Of a stretch of 6,145 nt of DNA, positions 1 to 5,314 are shown one piece after another. This stretch comes from Candidatus Bipolaricaulota bacterium (GTDB taxonomy: Bacteria; Bipolaricaulota; Bipolaricaulia; UBA7950; UBA9294), in contig JAGYNL010000054.1 in NCBI GenBank assembly GCA_018399865.1, forward strand, positions 1 through 6,145, written 5' to 3'. Numbering within the stretch: the stretch's first letter is position 1; each line of letters opens with the position of its first letter. Below the pieces are notes generated by a model that ran no database searches, was not told where the DNA came from, and saw nothing but the letters and a program-made list of their open reading frames with translations. The position numbers and the translations under genes were made by a program.

Positions 1-108
1 CAATGGTCGCGAAGAGAGGTACCACACTAGACCACTCCAGGCTAGCAGAAGAACCCAGCGAAGTGCGCGTACCCAGTAATGTCTCTTATTACACCGAACG
101 CTCAACAA
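1..108 (-). CDS. VanZ-like membrane protein, N-terminal fragment (runs off left edge)
   Basis: An open minus-strand frame enters from position 1. It is bounded upstream by an in-frame TGA at 145-147. About 36 codons are visible: a basic stretch (VRCNKRHYWVRALR), then one hydrophobic segment ending in WYLSSRPL. A short basic N-terminus followed by a first membrane helix ending in Y/F-LSS-x-P is the usual opening of VanZ-family proteins, small multi-pass membrane proteins often found beside polysaccharide genes and of uncertain biochemical role. There is no in-frame ATG. The likeliest start is TTG at 108 or 105, with GAGGAG at 120-125 on the minus strand 11 bases upstream of the first. The gene lies downstream of gmhA in the same direction, after a repeat array. 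The family call rests on one helix and its flanking motif, so it is moderately sure; the start is uncertain. Confidence 0.6.
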   Translation of the reverse strand, partial: MLSVRCNKRHYWVRALRWVLLLAWSGLVWYLSSRPL

Positions 109-157
109 CCTTTCATATGCTCCTCGTTTGTCCGTCTTTTGCAGTCATTGCGTTTCC

Positions 158-272
158 CTTTCAGCTTACAGCTTAGAGCTACTAGTTCCTTTCACCTTTC
201 AGCCATGAGCTAGTAGTTGCTTCTAGCTTAGAGCCACCAACTAATGCTGCTTCCAGCTCTGGGCGATCAGCT
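158..272. repeat. AGCTNNN heptad repeat array 1 (gmhA / VanZ-like gap)
   Basis: Exact AGCT occurs at 163, 170, 177, 208, 225, 255 and 269, with near-copies (AGTT, AGCC, AACT) at 184, 201, 215, 232 and 239. Runs are spaced by seven bases, with phase slips between blocks. The right end covers the last codons and the TGA stop of gmhA (267-269). The gap holds no other recognisable gene or terminator. Confidence 0.8.
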
Positions 273-857
273 ATTCTCTCTACGATCTTCATCCCTCAAG
301 AAGTGGGTGATCAGGTGTGCCAAGATGAGGTGGCCATCTTCTGCGCGGCCATAGTGAGCTTCCTCAAACAAGACATAATGGTCGACCAAGCCCTTAATTC
401 TACCCCCATCGAAACCTAGAAAGCCGATGGTGATTGCTCTTCGGCGTGTCGCCAATTCTAATGCCTTGACCACGTTAGGGGAGTTACCGCTGCAACTGAT
501 CCCAATAGCTACGTCTTCCTCTTCGAGTAGGTTATCCAATTGCTGGACGAATACCTCGGAATAGTGTTCATCGTTGCCCCAGGCGGTGATAAGGGGCACA
601 TTATCGGTTAGTGCGATGGCCTTAAATTTCCTCGTTCTTTGGGCTGATGCAAGCTTGTTGAGGTCATTGGCAAAATGGGAGGCAGTAGCAGCTGATCCTC
701 CATTCCCGAAGATGAAAATCCGCCTGCCCTCCTCCCGGGCGTGTCGTAGTACGTCTGTTACCATCATACCTTGTTCGGGATCTATTCTGTCCAACCCCGC
801 TTTCAGTTTGGCGAAATAATCTGCTACATAGTTCTTGATTTCTTGAATAGTAGTCAT
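267..857 (-). CDS. gmhA: Sedoheptulose-7-phosphate isomerase (phosphoheptose isomerase), SIS domain
   Basis: The 196-residue length is typical of GmhA, a cytosolic SIS-domain enzyme that converts sedoheptulose 7-phosphate to D-glycero-D-manno-heptose 7-phosphate, the first step of ADP- and GDP-heptose synthesis. The phosphosugar loop FGNGGSA is at residues 50-56, the second SIS motif SCSGNSPN at 121-128, and the C-terminal helix EDGHLILAHLI at 173-183. H181 aligns with the catalytic His180 of E. coli GmhA. The position of catalytic Glu65 is Asp here (HFANDL, D65), and the Gln before the last helix is Glu (E173). I chose ATG at 857 because GAAGG (866-870) lies 8 bases upstream; a TTG at 872 would add five residues but has no ribosome site. 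hddA lies upstream and a VanZ-like gene downstream. SIS proteins acting on other phosphosugars look similar, but kinase, phosphatase and nucleotidyltransferase neighbours support the heptose role. Confidence 0.87.
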   Translation of the reverse strand: MTTIQEIKNYVADYFAKLKAGLDRIDPEQGMMVTDVLRHAREEGRRIFIFGNGGSAATASHFANDLNKLASAQRTRKFKAIALTDNVPLITAWGNDEHYSEVFVQQLDNLLEEEDVAIGISCSGNSPNVVKALELATRRRAITIGFLGFDGGRIKGLVDHYVLFEEAHYGRAEDGHLILAHLITHFLRDEDRRENS

Positions 858-865
858 CTTGATTG

Positions 866-870
866 CCTTC
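866..870 (-). promoter_or_regulatory. Ribosome binding site deciding the gmhA start
   Basis: GAAGG on the minus strand sits 8 bases before ATG at 857. The alternative TTG at 872 overlaps this site and has only AT-rich sequence upstream, so the shorter protein is preferred. Confidence 0.55.
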
Positions 871-911
871 AATATTTATGTTCTTGCTTTATTATTCATG
901 CTTGAAACGGT

Positions 912-934
912 CAACAGCTTTGAGCTTGCTGTTG
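912..934. repeat. Small inverted repeat carrying two AGCT heptads (hddA / gmhA gap)
   Basis: CAACAGC (912-918) and GCTGTTG (928-934) form a perfect 7-bp stem around a 9-base loop. AGCT at 916 and 923 keeps the seven-base spacing seen in the larger arrays. On the minus strand no T-run follows, so it is not a convincing intrinsic terminator. The rest of this 113-base gap (858-970) shows nothing else apart from the gmhA ribosome site. Confidence 0.45.
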
Positions 935-970
935 AGATCGTTGTAGGCTCTTAATTGCGTTAGTCAATGC

Positions 971-1957
971 TTATTTTTCCACGTAGATGATCTTGCTGCC
1001 CTGGGGCTCGAGATGAAACTCGGTCTCCACTAGACCCAATCTACTCATGACTTTCCTCAATCTCTGTTGCTTTTCTTCCTCGCAGTAGAGAAGCAGAAAT
1101 CCCCCACCACCTGCTCCAAGGACCTTCCCCCCTTGCGCACCGGCCTTAAGGGCCTGACTGTAACACTCATCTATGTTGGTGTTAGAGATGCCAGAAGCCA
1201 TTTGCTTCTTATACTCCCAGTTTTGGTGGAGAATCTCCCCAAAGCTTGTCAGGTCATCTCTGCATAGCGCCTTTCTAAGCTCTCGGGCAAGATCAACCAT
1301 CCTCTCCAAGGCCTTTTGCTTTTTCTCATTACTTCGGGCACCTTCACTCTGTTCATTCAGAATGTTGGTTGCATCTCGATTGACACCGGTATAGAAAAGG
1401 AGCAGATTTCTATCCAACCGTTCCTTGGTGTCCTTATGACAGATTACCGGATCGACGAAAACCGTCTCATCAGCGTTGAACTGTATGTGATTCATATTCC
1501 CATAGGCTGCCGCATACTGGTCTTGTTTGCCAATCGGCTTTCCGAGGATTTCGATCTCAAGCTTGCAGGCCTCTTCGGCCAATTGCTCATGGGATCTGAA
1601 CACATCCTTGCAGGCGTATAATGCGTGAAGCAGCCCCACCGCAAGACTAGAGGAGGAACCCAGCCCAGTGCCTGCAGGAATATCGGCAATGGTAGTTATC
1701 TCAATGCCACCGTCTATCCCTACAAGCTTCAGTGCCTCCCGCACTATTCCATGCAGAATTTGATCTACTGCATTAACGATCTCCGTTTTGGTGTAGGATA
1801 CTCTGATGGTGTTATCGAATCGCCTATTCACGGTGACATACATGTACTTAGCGATTGCCGCACTGGTGACTGCACCGGGTTTCAGCTCGTAATAAGCCCG
1901 CAAATCGGATCCGCCCCCCGCGAAACTAATCCTGAAAGGGGTCCGCGAAATTATCAC
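971..1957 (-). CDS. hddA: D-glycero-alpha-D-manno-heptose 7-phosphate kinase, GHMP family
   Basis: This 328-residue protein is full length for HddA, the cytosolic ATP-dependent kinase that phosphorylates D-glycero-alpha-D-manno-heptose 7-phosphate at C1, giving the 1,7-bisphosphate used by GmhB. GHMP motif 1 is near the N-terminus (RTPFRISFAGGGSD, residues 5-18). The ATP loop is PAGTGLGSSSS (94-104), the probable catalytic Asp lies in GKQDQYAAAYG (143-153, D146), and motif 3 is KVLGAGGGGF (278-287). The start is GTG at 1957, immediately before the motif-rich N-terminus, with a near-perfect AAGGAGGT at 1964-1971. The first 32 bases overlap the end of hddC, which indicates translational coupling. 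Sugar kinases of the fucokinase or galactokinase branches share the fold, but the small size, the N-terminal SFAGGGSD and the gmh neighbours favour HddA. Confidence 0.92.
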   Translation of the reverse strand: MIISRTPFRISFAGGGSDLRAYYELKPGAVTSAAIAKYMYVTVNRRFDNTIRVSYTKTEIVNAVDQILHGIVREALKLVGIDGGIEITTIADIPAGTGLGSSSSLAVGLLHALYACKDVFRSHEQLAEEACKLEIEILGKPIGKQDQYAAAYGNMNHIQFNADETVFVDPVICHKDTKERLDRNLLLFYTGVNRDATNILNEQSEGARSNEKKQKALERMVDLARELRKALCRDDLTSFGEILHQNWEYKKQMASGISNTNIDECYSQALKAGAQGGKVLGAGGGGFLLLYCEEEKQQRLRKVMSRLGLVETEFHLEPQGSKIIYVEK

Positions 1958-2657
1958 CCTCCAACCTCCTTTTTACCTCCTGATACCGCTTCGGTGTACC
2001 CATATCCTTGAGAAACTCATCAGTGGAATAGCCGTATAGTGGTTCGCCAGCCTCAAGCATTCGGGGGAAGACATCGCGAATGAAATCGTGCTCACCCTCT
2101 TGCGGCAGGTATTGCAATATCTTTGGCTCCAACAAGTACAACGCACCATTGCCTAGGTTTCCGTGGTCGAGGGTTCCCGGCTTGTGGTAAAGCCGGGTAA
2201 TCCTCCCCCCCTCGTTCATGGTCACGATGTCGCTATCTTGAGGATGACTGCTTGGATGGATAGCCAGCGTAGCCACTGACTCCCTTTCCCCATGGTAGGC
2301 GAGCATCTTCTCCAGATCGACCTCACTCAGGACATCCCCATAGTGCACGAAGAAGGCCCCACCTGACTCCAGTTCCTGGCGAAAGCCGTTCAAGGCACCG
2401 GCCGTACCAAGGAGTTTTTTCTCGTAGGAATAGGTTATATCGACTCCAAAATCACCTCCCTCTTTGAAGTAACTTACTATTTTCCCCGGTAAATGATGCA
2501 AGTTAATATAGATATCTGTAATACTATATCGTTTGTAGTATTCGATATGGTGCTGAAGGATGGGTTTCCCGGCGATGGGGAGCATTACTTTGGGAAGTTC
2601 GTTCGTCAAGGATCGCAACCGGGTACCCTCACCGGCACACAAGATGACTGCTTTCAT
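1926..2657 (-). CDS. hddC: Heptose-1-phosphate nucleotidyltransferase (HddC-like guanylyltransferase)
   Basis: This 243-residue protein belongs to the sugar-phosphate nucleotidyltransferase (RmlA/ManC-like) family. In this context it would join GTP and D-glycero-alpha-D-manno-heptose 1-phosphate to give GDP-heptose, the last step of activation. The nucleotide-binding signature AGEGTRLRSLT (8-18) is followed by PKVMLPIAGKP (22-32) with K23. The base/sugar-site motif LLGTAGAL is at 82-89, the metal-binding Asp is in YGDV (D108), and the family-typical KDMGTPKRY is at 217-225 near the C-terminus. The length fits short HddC-type enzymes without a left-handed helix domain. The ATG at 2657 has no clear Shine-Dalgarno sequence upstream. 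The 3' end overlaps hddA by 32 bases. Glucose- or mannose-1-phosphate transferases have the same motifs, so substrate and nucleotide are inferred from the neighbours. Confidence 0.85.
   Translation of the reverse strand: MKAVILCAGEGTRLRSLTNELPKVMLPIAGKPILQHHIEYYKRYSITDIYINLHHLPGKIVSYFKEGGDFGVDITYSYEKKLLGTAGALNGFRQELESGGAFFVHYGDVLSEVDLEKMLAYHGERESVATLAIHPSSHPQDSDIVTMNEGGRITRLYHKPGTLDHGNLGNGALYLLEPKILQYLPQEGEHDFIRDVFPRMLEAGEPLYGYSTDEFLKDMGTPKRYQEVKRRLEGDNFADPFQD
1964..1971 (-). promoter_or_regulatory. Strong ribosome binding site for hddA, inside hddC
   Basis: AAGGAGGT on the minus strand, 6 bases before the GTG at 1957, lies within the last codons of hddC. It supports GTG as the true start and independent or coupled initiation. 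It is the best ribosome site in the window. Confidence 0.8.
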
Positions 2658-2662
2658 GGTTT

Positions 2663-2697
2663 AGTCTGTGGCTTGTAGACTGTGGTTGGTAGAAACA
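2663..2697. repeat. Decayed heptad copies just upstream of hddC
   Basis: Five consecutive seven-base units (AGTCTGT, GGCTTGT, AGACTGT, GGTTGGT, AGAAACA) abut the hddC start. The first two and next two form an imperfect 14-base tandem duplication with 11 of 14 positions matching. They look like drifted relatives of the AGCTNNN units. The stretch 2698-2771 that follows shows no gene, promoter or terminator I can support. Confidence 0.4.
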
Positions 2698-2771
2698 ACA
2701 ATACCTCTAGCTTTTCGCCTTTTGATTGCCACCATTGAGTTTGCTATCACATTGCGGTCGCTTCTGCTTCA

Positions 2772-2861
2772 AGCTTTCACCTTACAGCTTCAAGTTTACA
2801 GCTGATTTACTTTCACCTGTCAGCTATGAACTATGCCCCATGAGCTAATTCGCTATCAGCT
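2772..2861. repeat. AGCTNNN heptad repeat array 2 (gmhB 3' end)
   Basis: AGCT or a one-base variant occurs in register at 2772, 2786, 2793, 2800, then 2822, 2829, 2843, with a further exact copy at 2858. Interspersed TTTCACC units recur in array 1. The array contains the TAG stop of gmhB (2845-2847) and continues into its last five codons. Confidence 0.8.
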
Positions 2862-3411
2862 CTTTAAGAACAATATCGACCGCTTCCTGTAAATCCTTGC
2901 ATACGTAATCGGGCTGTGCCTGGTATTTACCGTCTTGACCGCCGTAGCCTGTCTTCACCAAAATGGTCTTAGAACCAGCATTTACGCCCGTCTGTATGTC
3001 CACCGTACGGTCACCGATCAAGAAACACTGTTGCAGATCCAGATTAAATGCTCGAGCGGCCTCCTCGAGCATCCCGATATGTGGCTTGCGATTAGGACAA
3101 TCCTTCCGATACTTGGGAAGATCGGCGTTTTCATGGTGGGGACAGAAATAGATCGCATCCAAACAAGCGCCTTCTTCGGCAAGCATCCGCTGCAGTGCCT
3201 CATGGATCTTCTCTATGTCTTGTTCAGTGCAAAGCCCGCGGGCAACAACGGGCTGGTTGGTGACCACGATGGCCTTGATGGCATGATCATTGAGCTGATG
3301 GATAGCATTCCCAACCCCAGGAAGGAGATGCAGTTGATCTGGGCGATAAAGGAGATCCATCTCTTCATTTATCACCCCGTCGCGGTCCAGGAACACGGCG
3401 ATATTATCCAT
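2845..3411 (-). CDS. gmhB: D-glycero-D-manno-heptose 1,7-bisphosphate 7-phosphatase, HAD family
   Basis: This 188-residue protein is full length for GmhB, a HAD-superfamily phosphatase that removes the C7 phosphate of heptose 1,7-bisphosphate, leaving heptose 1-phosphate for HddC. The nucleophile motif FLDRDGVIN is at 7-15 (D9, D11), motif II VVTNQ at 49-53, RKP at 108-110 with the conserved Lys, and motif IV IGDRTVDI at 132-139. GmhB enzymes usually carry a zinc knuckle of CxH and CxC. Here CPH is present (C90, H92), but the second half is CPN (C105, N107), so one ligand is missing. ATG at 3411 is fixed by the nearby DxD motif. No ribosome site is visible; seven T residues precede the start. 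The partner HddA implies action on the alpha anomer. Histidinol phosphatases of the HisB type are related but do not fit the neighbours. Confidence 0.88.
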   Translation of the reverse strand: MDNIAVFLDRDGVINEEMDLLYRPDQLHLLPGVGNAIHQLNDHAIKAIVVTNQPVVARGLCTEQDIEKIHEALQRMLAEEGACLDAIYFCPHHENADLPKYRKDCPNRKPHIGMLEEAARAFNLDLQQCFLIGDRTVDIQTGVNAGSKTILVKTGYGGQDGKYQAQPDYVCKDLQEAVDIVLKELIAN

Positions 3412-3420
3412 AAAAAAATA

Positions 3421-3469
3421 AGTTGAAAGCTGTAGGCTGTAAGCTGAAAGTTATGAAGCGGAAAGTCAA
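3421..3469. repeat. Inverted heptad array 3a (upstream of gmhB)
   Basis: Seven units run in unbroken register from 3421: AGTTGAA, AGCTGTA, GGCTGTA, AGCTGAA, AGTTATG, AAGCGGA, AAGTCAA. The spacer triplets are the reverse complement of those in arrays 1, 2, 4 and 5. The 15 bases at 3436-3450 are the exact reverse complement of 158-172, so this block is inverted relative to the others. Confidence 0.75.
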
Positions 3470-3506
3470 TTTCTGTTCTAAATTATTCTGTCACCCTACA
3501 CTTTAG

Positions 3507-3582
3507 GGCTTACACCTTTGAGCTATATTTAGCTCTACACCTTAGAGCTTTGAGCTACCAGCTAAGTTACTTGCTTTGAGCT
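3507..3582. repeat. AGCTNNN heptad repeat array 3b (four-helix-bundle gene 3' end)
   Basis: Copies lie at 3507, 3514, 3521, 3531, 3546, 3553, 3560 and 3579, mostly seven bases apart and in the same orientation as arrays 1, 2, 4 and 5. The block covers the TAA stop (3567-3569) and last codons of the four-helix-bundle gene. It is separated from inverted block 3a by about 37 bases of AT-rich sequence without a recognisable feature. Confidence 0.75.
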
Positions 3583-3947
3583 GACTGCTTGATGCTGTGT
3601 ATCAACCCCATCATCATACGGTTGATCTCCATCGCGTCACCTGCGAGTTCTTCGTACGCCGGCTCATTGAGCCAGCTCCGTCTCTTAAACACCGACAGCA
3701 ACGTCACCGTCTCGTACAGCGAACCCCTGGCAATGTAGAGAAACTGGACGAACTCCCTTTTCGAATGGCGTCCTTTGCCTTCAGCAATATTCAAAGCAAC
3801 GGAAGTCACTGCGGCTTCTAGCTGGTTGATCAATCGGTAATGCTTCTGATCCGTATTCAGGCTCTCAGTGGCGCTGAGCACACGATCCACCCAAGCAACC
3901 GCCTTTTGCCACACCTGCAAATCCTCAAACGCAAACGTCATCTCCAT
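3567..3947 (-). CDS. Four-helix-bundle protein (S23 / 23S rRNA intervening-sequence family)
   Basis: This 126-residue protein carries the hallmarks of the family first found in intervening sequences of 23S rRNA genes: FEDLQVWQKA at residues 7-16, a central NIAEGKGR (53-60), and FLYIARGSLYET (69-80), all in a helical protein without signal peptide or membrane segment. Members are cytosolic, form multimeric helical bundles and have no established enzymatic role; a related protein is the Avd accessory factor of diversity-generating retroelements. ATG at 3947 has AAAGGA (3952-3957) 4 bases upstream. The gene is co-directional with the sugar genes but flanked on both sides by heptad arrays and has no evident part in heptose synthesis, so it may be a passenger. 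No rRNA or reverse transcriptase is present here. The family call is firm; the function is unknown. Confidence 0.9.
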   Translation of the reverse strand: MEMTFAFEDLQVWQKAVAWVDRVLSATESLNTDQKHYRLINQLEAAVTSVALNIAEGKGRHSKREFVQFLYIARGSLYETVTLLSVFKRRSWLNEPAYEELAGDAMEINRMMMGLIHSIKQSAQSK

Positions 3948-3963
3948 AATTTCCTTTGGAAAT

Positions 3964-4155
3964 AGCTCAAGAGTGTAAGCTCATAGCTCATAGGAACAAC
4001 AACATCAGCTCTTTTGCCGGCTAATCTTCCTTACCCCTTTGAGCTTATCCCCCCTTTCAGCTTTGAGCTTAGAGCTAACCTGCTTTCAGGCAATGGTTCC
4101 TTCCAGCTTACAGCTTACAGCTATTCGAGCCCTCGGCTCGAATCAGCCATGAGCT
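3964..4155. repeat. AGCTNNN heptad repeat array 4 (epimerase / four-helix-bundle gap)
   Basis: This is the longest array. Exact AGCT lies at 3964, 3978, 3985, 4007, 4042, 4059, 4066, 4073, 4105, 4112, 4119 and 4152, with AGCC at 4145. Seven-base runs (4059-4076, 4105-4122, 4145-4155) are separated by degenerate sequence. It fills the whole gap between the genes and covers the TGA stop and last codons of the epimerase. CAGCCATGAGCT at 4144-4155 also occurs in arrays 1 and 5. Confidence 0.8.
4123..4143 (-). other. Perfect 9-bp hairpin at the epimerase stop codon
   Basis: ATTCGAGCC and GGCTCGAAT pair perfectly around a CTC/GAG loop, touching the first base of the stop triplet. On the minus strand it follows directly after the coding sequence, where a terminator or 3'-end stabilising stem would sit. 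No T-run follows, so an intrinsic terminator is doubtful. Confidence 0.5.
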
Positions 4156-5261
4156 TTCCTCACAACGCCCGTCTCCCGCATCAACCTATCCGCTTCTGTG
4201 AAGTAGTCGTTGAGATCAGCCATTGACTCTACCCAGGTGAGGTAATCAGCAAAGATTTCTTCTAGTCCCTTTTGCGGCTTCCATCCAAGTCTGCTCAATT
4301 TCTCTATACTGGATACGCTATTACGGGTGTCGCCAACACGATACTTCCCGGAGATCTCCGGTTGGATTTCTTCCTCCTTACCCAGGGCCTTCGCCAGCAG
4401 CTGAGCATACTCAAGAACAGTAGTGCCCCGGCCGCTCCCCACGTTAAACACCTCATAGTCTGCCCGCGCATCACTTAGGACAAGCATGTTGGCTTCGACT
4501 ACATCATCGATATGGGTATAATCCCGTAGCTGGTGTCCGTCCTCGTAAATTATCGGTGGTTGGCCGTTGATTAAGCGCAGGGTAAAAATGCGGCATATAC
4601 CTGAATATTGATTGTAGAGGGATTGTCGCGGCCCTTGGGTAATGGAATATCTCAGGGCAACGGTCGGAATACCCAAAAGCCTCCCCAATCGCAGCCCCGC
4701 CAATTCCTGACTATACTTGGAAAGGGCATATTGGTTGTAGGGGTTGGGAAACTGCTCCCGGTGCGGCAGCGGATCTGCGTGCTTGCCACACACAGGACAC
4801 CTGATTTCCCACTCTCCTTGGTCTAGTTGGCTTAGGGTCCTGGGAAAAGGCTGAAAAGAACCATGCTCTTTACAGTTATATTGCCCCTCCCCGTAGACGG
4901 CTTGAGAAGAGGCGATGATGATCTTCTGCACCGGATAATTCAGCTCGTTTATGATCTCGTAGATCAAGGCAGTGCCAACCACGTTGGTGTGGATGAACTT
5001 GCTGTAGTCGGACATATAATCCTGGTAGGCCGCCTCGTGGAATACAATATCCACTCCCTTAAGGGCCTTAGCAATATCATCCTTGCTGCGCATATCGCCC
5101 TGGATGAACTCAGCACCTTCAGGAATGTGGTTTGGAGTACCGTCCCGGTGTACCCGCTCCTCCAGATTATCCATGATCCGGACCTTATAGCCCTCTTCCA
5201 GTAATCGGTCGGCTATGTGAGAGCCGATAAACCCTGCCCCTCCAGTGACCAAAACTCTCAT
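4143..5261 (-). CDS. NAD-dependent nucleotide-sugar epimerase with Cys/His insertion (dTDP-L-rhamnose 4-epimerase-like)
   Basis: This 372-residue extended SDR protein has the NAD loop GGAGFIGSH at 7-15, an acidic D31 closing the Rossmann beta strand, active-site serine S119 in IIASSQAVYGEG, and catalytic YALSK at 178-182. GPRQ (210-213) and RDYTHIDDV (246-254) are typical of sugar nucleotide epimerases. Between the Ser and Tyr motifs is an insertion with CKEH (C130, H133) and CPVC (C155, C158), arranged as a possible zinc knuckle. As far as I recall, dTDP-L-rhamnose 4-epimerase (WbiB-type) relatives share such an insertion. The start is ATG at 5261, because the dinucleotide motif begins at once and AAAGGAGAG lies 5 bases upstream; an ATG at 5357 would only translate repeat sequence. 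It probably changes C4 configuration of an NDP-sugar for the same glycan. The substrate is unproven: no rml genes are visible, and a UDP- or GDP-sugar is possible. Confidence 0.9.
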   Translation of the reverse strand: MRVLVTGGAGFIGSHIADRLLEEGYKVRIMDNLEERVHRDGTPNHIPEGAEFIQGDMRSKDDIAKALKGVDIVFHEAAYQDYMSDYSKFIHTNVVGTALIYEIINELNYPVQKIIIASSQAVYGEGQYNCKEHGSFQPFPRTLSQLDQGEWEIRCPVCGKHADPLPHREQFPNPYNQYALSKYSQELAGLRLGRLLGIPTVALRYSITQGPRQSLYNQYSGICRIFTLRLINGQPPIIYEDGHQLRDYTHIDDVVEANMLVLSDARADYEVFNVGSGRGTTVLEYAQLLAKALGKEEEIQPEISGKYRVGDTRNSVSSIEKLSRLGWKPQKGLEEIFADYLTWVESMADLNDYFTEADRLMRETGVVRKAHG

Positions 5262-5264
5262 AAT

Positions 5265-5273
5265 CTCTCCTTT
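5265..5273 (-). promoter_or_regulatory. Ribosome binding site deciding the epimerase start
   Basis: AAAGGAGAG on the minus strand, with its AGGAG core 5 bases before ATG at 5261. It rules in favour of this start over the in-frame ATG at 5357, which lies within repeat array 5. Confidence 0.75.
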
Positions 5274-5314
5274 GATCTCGTAACGTTTCCCTTTTGATGT
5301 GCCCGTCCGCTTAC

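Noticed and set aside
158..272. CRISPR array
   Set aside because: The repeat unit is seven bases with three-base variable parts; there are no 25-40 base repeats with unique spacers and no cas genes.
858..872. TTG start for gmhA at 872
   Set aside because: It has no ribosome site, whereas the ATG at 857 has GAAGG at 8 bases.
912..934. Intrinsic terminator between hddA and gmhA
   Set aside because: The stem is 7 bp with a 9-base loop and no T-run follows on the coding strand.
2935..3426. 163-codon open frame on the plus strand
   Set aside because: It is antisense to gmhB, has no recognisable domain or ribosome site, and the opposite strand has full HAD motifs. Other plus-strand frames (for example 1316-1621, 1625-2011, 4863-5204) are rejected for the same reason.
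3567..3947. Diversity-generating retroelement accessory gene (avd)
   Set aside because: No reverse transcriptase, template repeat or variable repeat is visible, and the motifs match the 23S intervening-sequence family better.
3974..4005. Sigma-70 promoter (TTGTTC, 16 bases, TACACT) before the four-helix-bundle gene
   Set aside because: Both boxes are poor matches and lie within AGCTNNN repeat, so the likeness is likely to be chance.
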